Source: Glebionis coronaria
Lineage: Eukaryota; Streptophyta; Magnoliopsida; Asterales; Asteraceae
Direction: 5' to 3'
NCBI GenBank assembly: GCA_025667525.1
Contig: CM046878.1
Location: forward strand, 403,861,275-403,925,274
Length of the DNA stretch: 64,000 nucleotides
Part shown: positions 1 to 11,190 of the stretch, in pieces
How positions within the stretch are numbered: position 1 is the first letter of the stretch
How the letters are laid out: each line of letters starts with the position of its first letter
Notes under the pieces: model-generated
The model's database searches: none
What the model was told of the DNA's origin: nothing
Seen by the model: only the letters and a program-made list of their open reading frames with translations
Program-made: the position numbers and the translations under genes

Positions 1-2590
1 TGGGGTGATCGTCCCCAAATAGTACTATTAAATGCATAAGCGTCTACCAAATCCTAGTAGTTCACAATTCATGCTAATGGGACTTTTAGTGACATAACCT
101 AACTTTAATAATCCATTTAATTTCATCTATCGGGTCCTTTAATCATTTATCGGGTCATACAATCGGGTCATTCATTCATTCGGGTCCAAAATCAATAAAC
201 AAACAATCGGGACAAATGGTGTCCTATTTAATAAAAACTAACATGTTATCTCCCTCGCGGGTTTATAAAACATTTATAAAAACATTTAAAAGAGTGCGAG
301 GCTATGAACTCACGTTGTTAATGAAAGGCGGATTATCGGCTACGGGCGTGCTTCGGTCACGGAAACCTATATAAATAATAATCGGTCTTAGACTTTGTCC
401 AATGACTTTTATCAAAATAACAATATACATATGATGATTTTGTACATATGATGATGATCAAGTGGGTTTATACATCCTTGTTTACTCATTTTAGCGTTTA
501 CGTTTTGGTAACGTTTTACTAGTTTACTAGTCTTAACCTATTTACCTATTTTAAGTCCATTAAGCTTAGTATAAGTTCTTTAACTTGTTTTAATACATTT
601 TATACCTATATTATCATTATATATACTTTCCATGTTGGGCCCAAATGGGTTAAGCCCAATAAGTTCTTTTTACAAGTTTTTATCTTATTTTAGTCCAATT
701 ATTAGTCCAATATGCTTAGTTAGCTCGTAAATGTCCGTATTTCTTATAGTTCGGGTTTTATCGGTTTTTACTTGTATTAGTTACCTATACATCAGTATAT
801 GACTTTTATAAACTTTACATTAGACGGGTTTGGTCGTCTAAGTTTTATTTGGCGAAAGACGTTAATTTTACGGCGATAGCCGAAAAAGTAGTAAAAATCA
901 AGTTTAGAGTTTTTATTACTTATAAATATTATTTCATTACCATTTATATAATTTTTCCATTTAATTAACCTTTTATATATTTATATAAATAAGTTTTATA
1001 AGTTAGTGGGTTTTTATTTTTACATTTTATACATTAAAATGTGAGTGCTTATATAATAATAATAAACATTAATTCCAAAAATCTGATTTTTATCTTCATG
1101 TTCACCATTTTTACCATATCTAGAGTTCTATAATGAATTAGAAGCTCATTTTTGGGTGACATGTTCTTCATATTACGTGCTACATTTAACTTAGCTATAG
1201 ATACTGCCCATTTTAAGTTTATCATGCCTTAACAGTCCCTACAAAACTGCTTATTCAGATTAGACCACCTAACTTGTTTTGATCATATCTCACTCATTAT
1301 TTTGATTCCATTGCATGGCCAACTCTCACATGTGTATAACATCTTATACTTACTGTAAATGGATCATACCATTCAATTTTATCAGTTCATGTTTTAGTTT
1401 TCTACTGTTTTTATACAGCCAACTAAATAATCAAGATTTTAGCCTCATTTCTTATAGTTATTAACATTTTTAAGCATATCTATCAACACTTGATCCCCAC
1501 ACAACATTTTTTATCATCATATATACATCATATACATATACAAAATGAAAGAAAATACATTTGTTCTTTACAAAATAACAAGAGAAAATAGAGAGGATGA
1601 TCTTCTTTACCAACCAAGTGTTTTTCTTGTTTTTGGAAGACAAGAACTTGATGACTACAACAAGTAACTCCAAGACCTTCAAATATCAAGAACATATGTT
1701 GGAAAATCAGCCCTAGGACACAAGCAAATCACCTCCAATGATGTTAATATGGCCACCAAATGATCAAGGCTTCAAGATAACTCCTTAATAGAGCTAGTAA
1801 ACATGTGTTTCATGGCTAGAAAAGATCAAAAGGGTTGTTTGTTGCTTTATTTTGGAAGGCAAGGGGAGAGTATTGAGAGGATTTTGATGTTGATTTGCAT
1901 GTAAGAAATGGTGGAAGTGAAAACTAGTTGCTAGTTTTGTGAGTTAGTGGGAAAGTGTGGCTTAAAATGTAAGTTAAGCTTACACTTGTAACAAGTTAGC
2001 TAACTTGATGCCACCTTAGTGTGTGGTGTCAAGTTGTGCCGTCCAAACTAAGCTTGTGGGGTGGGACAATGTGTTTTGTCCCATCTCACTAGTTTACGGG
2101 TATTTCTCGATTCTAGTTTTCTCGATTTGCGTGCCCTCGGGTCGTTTTACGAAGAACGTTTTTATAAATTATGAATCAACGTCACAAAACGAATCTAATA
2201 AAAATTGTCTCATCATAAACGGAGTTCGAAAACGTAAATACGTAATCCTAAGGTTTTCGGTTTAGTCGTAAAGGACGTTAAAATAAAATCGTAAGTCCTA
2301 ATCTCTTCTCGTAAATTTGTGAGTTTATGAAGTAACACAAATTTAAAACTCCAAAATAATATTCACGGACAAATTTATTTTCTGAAATGTCGGACTGTCA
2401 CCAAAGACGGTGTATGTAAACGTAAGCACGCAACGTTGAATCCTCCGGTTTGGACGTAGTCGACGCTACTTCAAGACGTAAATCCAAATTACTTCCCAAA
2501 AATAAGTGAGTTCATAATGTAACATTAAAATAATATTTTTAAATAATATTTGTGAATAAAATATCAATCATAAATTGACGGATTGTCACA
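1..2590 (-). mobile_element. LTR retrotransposon end (LTR), truncated by the window edge
   Basis: Reading the minus strand from 2590, the sequence begins TGTGACAATCCGTCA, a TG-starting LTR end. The 410 bases next to this end recur in reverse complement at 63583-64000 with only scattered differences, so this is a repeated family. The insertion interrupts the RNase H part of the Copia2 pol fragment. No primer-binding site or convincing ORF is seen between 1 and 2590, so the LTR is probably at least 2.6 kb long, or this is a solo LTR. Short ORFs here (for example 1470-1682 and 2023-2265) show no recognisable domain. Family assignment is open; a chromovirus-like Gypsy is a guess. Confidence 0.6.
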
Positions 2591-5500
2591 ATTTGTGGAT
2601 TTCCTATCTCTATTATCACCTCCATAAGCACTGATTGAATAACCAATAAGCTCCAATGAAGAATCCTTAGGAAACCATAAGTCCAAGATAGGATAGCATC
2701 TAAGGTATCTAAAGATCCTTTTGACAGCATGAAGATGACACTCCTTGGGAGTCAACTGGTGACGTGCACATGCACATGCAGAAAACATGATGTTTGACCT
2801 AGATGGTATAAGATACATCAATGATCCAATCATAGACCTATAATGCCCGACATCAATCTCCAGTCTTTCCCCAAGGATGTTCTTTGTCCATAGGTGTACA
2901 AGCACGTTTCTTAGGAGGTGAGAAACCAAATTTTAATATCTCAGCCATATACTTATCTTGAGAGATAAAGATACCATCTTCTTTCTGCTGAACTTGAAGA
3001 CCTAAGAAGAAATTTATCTCACCCATGGCACTCATTTGAAACTTGTCTGTCATCACTCATCCTTTGGTTAGAGGAACCAAAGATGATATCACCAACATAG
3101 ACCTGCACAAGAAGAAAACTCTTTCCATTTTTCTTTGTGAATAAGGTCTGGTCCATGGTGCCTCTCTTAAAACCATTTTCAACTAAGTATGTGGAAAGTG
3201 TACCATACTAAGCTCTATGGGCCTGATGAAGGCCATACATTGCCTTTTTTACTCTATAAACCTTGTACGGATTCTCTGGATCTTCAAAACCAGGAGGTTG
3301 CATCACATACACTTCTTTTCTAATCTTTTCATATAGGAATGCACTCTTCACGTCCATTTGGTAGACCTTGAAATCCATGCAAGATGCATAGGCTAGGAAA
3401 ATCCTTATTGCTTTAATCCTAGCAAAAGGTGAAAAAATCTCTTCATAGTCAATACCTTCTTCCTGTGTATATCAAGTGCTACCAATCTTGCCTTGTTTCT
3501 AATCACAATGCCTATCTCATCTTTCTTCTTCCTTAGAACCCAACGTGCTCCAATAGGTCTAAAATGCTTGGGACAGTCAACAAGCTCTCAAACATCCTGT
3601 ATAGCAAACTGATGAAGCTCATCTTGCATTGCTTCAACCCAGCTTTCTTCTTTAAGAGCATCAAAAATCTTCTTTGGTTCTGATTGAGAGAGAAAACATG
3701 CAAACAAACATTCTTGAACAAAAGGAGTGTCATTCTTCTTGTGAATATTAGCAATGAATCCACCTTGGTGCTTCTTTTTCCCTCTAGTCTGAATTGGAGT
3801 ATTTATATCATCAATAATTTGAGGAGGAGGATGATTTTTAGCAACTGAAGTAAGAATTCCTCCCCTAATTATTGTGTTATTTTGAACAGTAGACTCCAAA
3901 TTACCAAGATCACCATCATCATTGCTTCCATACCCACTTGGAATAGGAGATATTTTGTCAGTGGTTGGATTGAATCCACTTACATCTTCTTTGGGTATGG
4001 GATCTTCATCAACAAGTTTAAGAATGTTTTTGCCAGAGGATGAAAGCCAACTGTCAGTGGCCGATTTTGATATGTTAGCGGCTGGTATGGAGTCGTATGC
4101 GGGTAAAGAGTCATTGACTGTTTCATCATGGCGTGGCTCCATTTGTTGCTTTCTTTTCTCTTCTTTTGCAGCAGAAGATGCTTTCAAGAACTCTTCACTC
4201 CAAATTGGTATGTTGAGTATCTTGAATGAAGGAATCGGTTCAACTGCATTAGATCCTATCACCTCTTTGGCTTGTATACTTGTATTATCAACAATAGGTG
4301 CTTCCAAAATCGCTGGATTAGTTACAAGCATATAATTTTTGGACCTAGACAAGGTCTCTAAATCAAACAGCCAATTTGGTCCAGTCTCAGGATCACTAGG
4401 TTTACTCTCCAAGAAGTTAACATGCACATTTTCTGTTATAAGCCTAGTCTTCTTATTATAAACCTTATATCCCCTGATATTCATAGAATATTCCACAAAA
4501 TATCCCTCATCACCTTTTGAATTAAACTTACCTAGGTTATCACTAGTATTCTTAATGACTACATGACATCCAAAGGGTCTAATGAAGTATGTGTTAGGCT
4601 TCCTATTCTAAAAGAGTTCATAATGAGTTTTATTGTGAGATTTATTTACCAACACTCTATTTGGAACATAGCATGCTGTACTTACAGCTTCAACCCAAAA
4701 TGCAATGTGTAAACTAGCATCTGCCAACATGATCATAGCTGCTTCTATGAGTGTTCTGTTTCTCCTTTCAGTTATACCATTTTGCTGTGGAGTTCAAGCA
4801 ATGTTAAACTCTTTAGAAATCCCTTTCTTGACACAGAAGGCATCTAATAGGTTATTCTTAAACTCACCACTATTATCACTTCTAAGAATGTTAACCTCAA
4901 AACCTGATTTCTTTTCAGTTTGGTTAATGAAGTTAACCAAAGTTTCAGCCGTGTCAGTTTTCTGAGCCAAAAAGAATGTACAAGTAAACCTCTAGTGATC
5001 AACAGTAATAACAAAGCAAAAATATTTACCATTAAGACTCATGATATTAGTAGGTCCAAACAAGTCTATATGAAGTAAGTGAAGTGGTTTAGATTTAGAA
5101 GTAACACTCTTAGACTTAAATGAGGCCATATGTTGCTTTCCTTTAAGACATGCAACACAATTATGATCATTGTGGAATGCTTTTGAGGGCAATCCTCTAA
5201 CAAGATCATGTCTCACAAGCCTGTTCATGTTCTTAAAATTTATGTGCCCTAACCTTTTGTGCCACAAACTACTTTCATCTACTGAAGCCTTAGCATAAAG
5301 ACAAGACAAGTTATTGTTCATTATAATCCCATTTAGATTAATATTATAGATGTCTTTATGTCTAGGTGTTATAAACTCAACTAACTTATTAGCACGTATT
5401 TCAAAATCTTTACTTAACACCAAACATTCTGTGTCAATAAAGAGAACTTTATTTTTGTTGTCACAAACTTATGACACACTAAACAAGTTATATCCAAGTT

Positions 5501-5945
5501 CTTTTACCAGGAAAAGTTCCTCAAACCTCAAGTTGTTGGTGATAAGAGTGCCTTTACCAGACATAGTCCCACAGCTACCACCAAAGTACACTTTATCACC
5601 GTCTTTAATAGGGGTGAAGTTAGTCAAGTAATCTTCCTTCCCAGTCATGTACCTAGAGCATCCACTGTCCCAATATCCATGATCATTGACCTGCTTTTGA
5701 ATGCCCTGCACATAAAGAAAACAAATTAGTTTTCTTTGGGAACCTAAGTCTTTTCAAACTTTGATTCATGTGGTTGTTCAACAAGAATTGACTTATTCCT
5801 TGTAACAACCCCCTATTCATCCCTTTATGCCCTAAACAACCAATTTGTTCCAATAGGTTAAGTAATGACATTTTCAAGATACTTAAATCTGTTACAAGTC
5901 ATTGAAACACCATTAAAAGTAGAGTCTTGCTCTTGTTTAGGTTTA
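2591..5945 (-). pseudogene. Copia2 gag 3' end and pol (protease, integrase, RT, truncated RNase H)
   Basis: In minus-strand order this holds the last part of gag (about 5945-5730), the gag-pol junction, an aspartic protease region (WDSGCSRYMTG near 5650), the GAG-pre-integrase motif (LWHKRLGHINF), the integrase zinc and core start (CVACLKGKQH, HIDLFGPTN), a long acidic hinge (about 4400-3800), RT motifs (KAMYGL-like, [24 protein letters not shown]) and the first residues of RNase H. The reading is broken many times by stops and frameshifts, most strongly at 4560-5000 and 3060-3590. It ends at 2591, where an LTR has inserted just after the GGDNRDRKST motif. It matches the Copia1 pol throughout, so it is a decayed member of the same or a sister family. 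Confidence 0.85.
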
Positions 5946-8900
5946 TGATGGTTGATGTTTTTACGTCTTTTAGGAAAAAGAGCGTAATTAGGGTAAGCAC
6001 GACGATTTAGGAAAACCGTGTATAAATGACCCTAAAATGAGTTCGTTCTCAAGGAGGCTAGTGTGTTATGTGTGTAATGATTTGGATTAAATTTGTGATT
6101 ATATTCGTGAGAAAGAAAAATAGAAATGGGATAAGAAGAAAATGACGGTTACGATGTCGAATTAAACTAAGACGAAAAAAAGTGTACACGTAAAACCGTA
6201 AAGAGCACCAAAATTAAAAAATTTACCCTAAAAATTCCTAAAAATCACTAAAAATCCACTAAAATATTCTAAGGGTTTACAAAAAATCCAAACTTGCCAA
6301 AACCTTTTAATTAATTAAATAATGACTTTTTAATGCTAATTAAAGCCCTAAAAATCAAAATTAACTAATAAAAAGTCCAAATCAAGATCTTCAAGTTTGT
6401 AAACCTTTAAAATAACCTAATTAAGCTAAAAAGTATTTTTCAAAATTTTAAAACCAATAAAAAATATTTTTAAACAATTAAAAACTATTAAAAGATAATA
6501 AATCGTAAATTAATTCTAGAAAATAATTGGAAAGTCCTAAAAATATTTAGAAAGTTGCAAAATTCCTAATTAAGTGTATAGAATCTAGGAAAAATATAAA
6601 AACTTAGAAAATCAGACTTTTAATTTTTAATAATAAAATAATATTAAAATATTAATAGAAATCCAAAAATCCTAAAAAATTCTAAAGAGTTGCAAAATCG
6701 CTTAATTTAACCTAAATAACTCAGCAATGAACTTGAAATTACCTAAATACCCTTAATGGGCCTAGAAAATGGGCTAAACCCAAAACAGATCCTTAATGGG
6801 CCAAATTTAAGCCCAAAATGAAAAAGTGGCCCAAATAAGCCCAAAAAGCACTACTTGACTCAAAATTTGATTTTAAACAACTTTTTCCAAAGGCCCAAAA
6901 GCTGAAAGTGTGAAATAAGCTAGCTTATACCAAACAGCTTATTCTTAATGGGCTTTTTGGCCCATTAAGCTATAAGCTAATGCCATAAGCTCAAATTAGA
7001 CACAAAAGCTTCTTTTGTCCTAAATAACACTTCTGTAAAAAGAAATTTGAAATAAGCCCAAGGAATAAGCCTGAAAATGCAATAAGCAATCTACAAAAAA
7101 CGACAAAATAGTCGTTTTTGAGTTCTAGGCCACCCCAACAGCTGATTCAAGTTTCTAAATCTTTTAAATGACTTAACTAAGCTATTTCAACAAAAAGTTT
7201 TCAAATAAGCTGACTCAATAAGCTGGAAAAAGAAAATAAGCACTAATGAAAAAGTTAAATAAGTTGGTTTTCTAGCAAAAAGTCAAAGTCAAAGTTCAAT
7301 AAGCTCTAGTCTAATCAAATAGGTCAAATAATGAAGATCTATTACAAAAAATAAGTTGTTGCTGGTCTGGATAAGCTAAAATAGCTTATTGATAAGCTGA
7401 GTACAAATTAACACTAGCAGGGGCTAGTTTTGGGTGTTGATAGTGGGAACTTTTCCCACTGCTTGACTTGTAGACTTTTTTTGTCTTTAGTGAACTTTTT
7501 CGAGATTCAGATTTCACAAAGGCACCCAATTGATCATTGGATCAAAAGGAGTCAATAACAATCAAAAAATCACAAACACAATCACCCAATTGATACAGTT
7601 AATTCAATTAAGCACCAGATATGATATAGACATGAACAAGTAAGCAGATTAGATTCAATAAGCTCTTTTAGCACAATTCAGCCAACCAAACTCAACCAAA
7701 TGCATACACAAGCTATATTAAACTTAAATAAGCAAGTCTAAACAGGTTTCATGCAATGATTCTAAGTTTTAAGCAAGATTCAAGCTGATGAGTGTTACTC
7801 ATGAACACTAACACATGCAGTTTTATACTTTGCTGATGTATTTGACCAACAAGCCAGATTCAAACACTCAAATCTCTAAGATATGTTATGATAACAATGA
7901 TTTAACAGCTTATATCCCTAAACATGCATAAACTATAGGTTTTCCAAAATTTTAGGTAAAAAACAATCAAACTCAATAAGTTATAGCACAATCTTTGATT
8001 TCAAGGTTTAAGTCCAATAACTTGCAGCAAAATACTCTCAAACAAATGTATGACAGATAAAAAACACAAACAACACCTTCTAACAACACAATAACCAATT
8101 ATGATTCCAAACAGGTAATCCCTAACACCCCTTTAACTTTTCAATCCAAAAATTAAACAAGTATAAGTATGATTCAGTTTACCAAATGATTAAACTAGCA
8201 TACTAACAACATTAACATGCAAGTTTAAGCAGATTCAAGCCAAGAAATCAACAAGAACACAAGTACAGCACCAATGCACAAAAAATCCAAAATTTATCAG
8301 ATTTTAAAGGTTTTAAGACAAACCTCATGGATGTACATCCACACCCACGAATTTATGAGCTTATGTGCTAGCAAGAACAAGCACAAGCTTCCACAAACAA
8401 CCCTGCTAAGATTCAACAAGGTTAGAGGCACAATATCAAAATCAGAAAAGTAAAAAGCCTTGATTGATGCAACCTTGTTACCCCACACTTGATTATCCCC
8501 AAGTTATAAGCCTCACCACACCTTGATAACACAATATCAGGATGCTATGATCAGCCCTATAGCCCAAGAATTCCAAGGTTTGAACAAGAACTTAGCAAAA
8601 TATCAAGCTTGAAGGAAATATGCAAACTTTTGCACTCTCCTTAAAAACAGGTTTTGAGATTCAGAAATATCAAACTAAGAACAATAATAAGCAGATTATA
8701 ACAATGGCACTTGAGCTTTATTTAACATTTCAAACACATTTCATTAAAATTGAAAAGGATTTACATAAAAGTGAACAACTGAAAATTCAAGAGCAAAAAA
8801 AAATGTAGTGACCTAAGGCCTTTATAGAGGCATACATGAACTAGTTAAGAGCTAAAAAACGTAAACCCTAATAGCTGTGATCTTCCAAAATTGCCCTTGG

Positions 8901-10171
8901 AGCTTGTTTGAATTTCTTGGCTTCATGTGACTGATCTTGTATTATAGTGAAGCTGGCATGTGAAAAGTGTATCCAAGGGTCCATATTGAAGCTTAGAAAT
9001 AAAGCTAAACAAAGTGTGTAGATTCCCTGGCAAAATTTAGCAGTATCCTCAAAAACGTGTGCAGGGCATGGACCATGTGAACTCTAGGGTGATGTGGCAT
9101 GGGTTTTTAAAGTTGGGTTATGATAATTAGCACCTTAATCATTAATCTGGAAAAGATTAAGGGCTAATTCATTGTAATTAAGAAATCCCCAAATTGTGTG
9201 ATGAACAGGTTTTTAATCTGTTTTAGGGGTGGATTAGTTTAAAAAGATGTTTAGGCGCCAAGGTTAATTTATTAATTAACCCGGGTGAGTGGAAGGGTGA
9301 GGTGGAGGAAAGGTGAGTTGTGATTGGTGGGTTGGAGTGAGTGGCCTACGTGGCAAGTGGTGGTTGGTCTAGGTAAGTATTGTTGTCTGCCCCATTTAAC
9401 CCCTTATCTTTATTAAACCTTTCACTTGCAAATAAATTCGTCCAAACTCCATTTCCTTTGTATTTGAAGTTTACTTTTTCACACTTTTGCCCCAAAATGT
9501 TTTGCAAAGTATTTTCAGGGGTATTTCTTGCCAATTCTTGATTCTTGAAGGACTGAATTGGTATTTTATTCAAGGACAATGGTCTAAACTTGTATGATTG
9601 ACATTTTAGAGGACTGAAATTGCCAATTCATGTTTGATGAGGGACCATTTTTGCTAAATCTTCAAAGTTACGGGTCCTTTTTGTAATTTTGGGATTTTCG
9701 AAGGACCAAACTTGTAATTTCTTGTACTTTGAAGGACTTCATGATATATTTGACTTTGTGGAGGATAATGGTTGACAATTTAGCTTTGTTGAGGGGCTAA
9801 ACTTGTCAATTCTTCAAAGTGGAGGGCCCTTTTTGTAATTTTGACAAACTTTAGGGACCAAACTTGTAATTATGAAGATACAAGGGTATAAAGTGTCAAT
9901 TCTTACATATTGGAGGATCCTTCTTCATAAATCTTTAAGTCTTCAAGGGTTTTCTTGGGAAAATTCTTCATTTAGGGCTTGGTTCATTGTGCGACTTCGT
10001 TTCCCGTGTTCGTTTTTGCATGATTCTTGTGATCTTTTGTCATTTTCTCAATATCCGTACCTAAAATACACAAGCAACAAACACAAGAATATATATGGGT
10101 ATTTTGATGATATTTAATGCATTTTAAGCCCTTTTTGGACGATGAGACTATGTATAAAAGCAGTCTCATCA
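5946..10171 (-). repeat. Gypsy1 3' LTR (left copy)
   Basis: This direct repeat of 34120-38359 is flanked inside by the polypurine tract. It carries clusters of AATAAGC-type words (6890-7420), a run of TGGGCC/TGGGCT words (6750-6970), a perfect 9-bp hairpin stem (TTAATGGGC...GCCCATTAA, about 6946-6968), and a tail rich in phrases like 'aaacttgtaatt' (9600-9880). Short ORFs in it (for example 8297-8488 and 9346-9579) recur in the other LTR but resemble no known protein and are not called as genes. Confidence 0.9.
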
Positions 10172-10184
10172 CTCCCCCATACTA
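10172..10184 (-). other. Gypsy1 polypurine tract
   Basis: On minus the bases TAGTATGGGGGAG abut the LTR start TGATGAGAC. This is the expected plus-strand priming site for Gypsy1. The homologous tract of Gypsy3 is TAGTATGTGGGAG at 43801-43813. Confidence 0.85.
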
Positions 10185-10586
10185 AACCATTGTCGTGCCC
10201 TCACGCAATGCTAGAATAAAGTATCGTAGCACCTCCAAAATTCATTTTTATTCACTTTTCTGAACGATAAACTAGCTACACTACTACTATTACTACTACT
10301 TGCGTTTTAGACATAATGTATGATTTTCATCGCAAAATGGGACGTTTAGGTTCATAGAATAAGAACACGTGAATGCTTTGTTAGAAATAATTTCATCGTC
10401 CTCGATTTTCACCTCAATTCCATGCCAAGCGTGCAACGAGATCATTGTCATTATAAGTTAGTAATGCTAACACTACTCATATGCCCTAATCACGTACTTA
10501 TCCTCCCAATTTCCTAAGTTGAATCTCTTATATTTTATTTTGTCTTGAATGTTTCACGAGGATACATTGTTTGACATATGCGATAA
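10172..10586 (-). other. Gypsy1 3' UTR, part next to the LTR
   Basis: This is noncoding sequence between the polypurine tract and the Copia1 insertion. It continues after Copia1 at 22486; the duplicated gataa (10582-10586 and 22486-22490) marks the break. A related stretch in opposite orientation lies at 43450-43813 (Gypsy3). No gene is seen. Confidence 0.8.
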
Positions 10587-10617
10587 TGTTGGGAATAAAT
10601 TAAGGCCAGATCACTTG

Positions 10618-10690
10618 AGCGCTGACAAGAACAACTCAAGCGTTGACAAGTTAATGTCAAGCGTTGACACATTAAAGACAAGCACTGATG
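10618..10690 (+). repeat. 21-bp periodic motif cluster in the 5' LTR
   Basis: The copies are agcgctgaca (10618), agcgttgaca (10639), agcgttgaca (10660) and agcactgatg (10681). The spacing is 21, 21, 21. The same cluster is in the 3' LTR at 22025-22097. This is noncoding U3 sequence, so codon constraint cannot explain the period here. Confidence 0.9.
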
Positions 10691-10821
10691 GAAGATATAA
10701 TCTACACGTTTATTATATTCTAGAATACTTCTAGTAAGGATAGAAACGACAATGTATTTTCTATATTTATCTTTACCTAGAATAGCTGATACGTAGATTA
10801 TTGTACAAGGCTTCTTGTATC

Positions 10822-10829
10822 TATAAAAG
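10822..10829 (+). promoter_or_regulatory. TATA box of Copia1 LTR promoter
   Basis: TATAAAAG lies 235 bp into the LTR, followed by a polyadenylation-like and transcript-start-like AT-rich stretch. Position and sequence fit the U3/R boundary of a plant Copia LTR. The identical box in the 3' LTR is at 22229. Confidence 0.6.
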
Positions 10830-11080
10830 AAGGCCTTTAGGTTAATGTTCAATATTAAGTTTTCATATAAGTTTTCATTCGTAAACATCTTTCATTGTAA
10901 GCAAGTTCGACATTCATAATCAAAGTGAAAGTTTGTTTACATCTTGTGTGTTCTTGTTTAAGTGTTAAATTCCGCATAACACTTAGATTCATAAAGCATA
11001 TACAAAGGTTTCTCTACGTGTATTACTTGATCTAATCTCGTATACACAAAGCTAATCGATCTAAGTTTGGGATCAACAAG

Positions 11081-11092
11081 TGGTATCAGAGC
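11081..11092 (+). other. Copia1 primer-binding site (initiator Met tRNA)
   Basis: TGGTATCAGAGC begins 2 nt after the LTR end. It is the standard plant Ty1-copia complement to the 3' end of initiator methionine tRNA. Confidence 0.95.
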
Positions 11093-11190
11093 TTCTTGAG
11101 GAACTTTTGATCTTTAAAGAACACCATACACGAACACCAGAACCCTAAAAACACCAAAACCCTAATTTTCTTAGAAACCCTAACAACATC

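Larger units (their letters stand above)
10587..11078 (+). repeat. Copia1 5' LTR
   Basis: It starts TGTTGGGAATAAAT, ends GGGATCAACA and is 492 bp long. Four copies of the family motif occur at exactly 21-bp spacing near its start (10618, 10639, 10660, 10681). A TATA box is at 10822. It differs from the 3' LTR at only four positions. Confidence 0.97.

Noticed and set aside
3922..4335. Plus-strand ORF of 137 aa
   Set aside because: It is the antisense shadow of the Copia2 pol hinge.
8297..8488. Small ORFs shared by both Gypsy1 LTRs (8297-8488/36472-36663, 9346-9579/37531-37758)
   Set aside because: They are conserved only because the LTRs are copies; there is no domain and no sign of coding constraint.
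10200..10586. Separate small gene upstream of Copia1 (ORFs 10535-10888 and 10549-10734)
   Set aside because: They run across the LTR border and recur in the 3' LTR; no independent support.
10618..10690. CRISPR-like regular repeats
   Set aside because: Units are 21 bp with short, non-unique spacers inside a plant LTR; there are no cas genes and the host is a plant.
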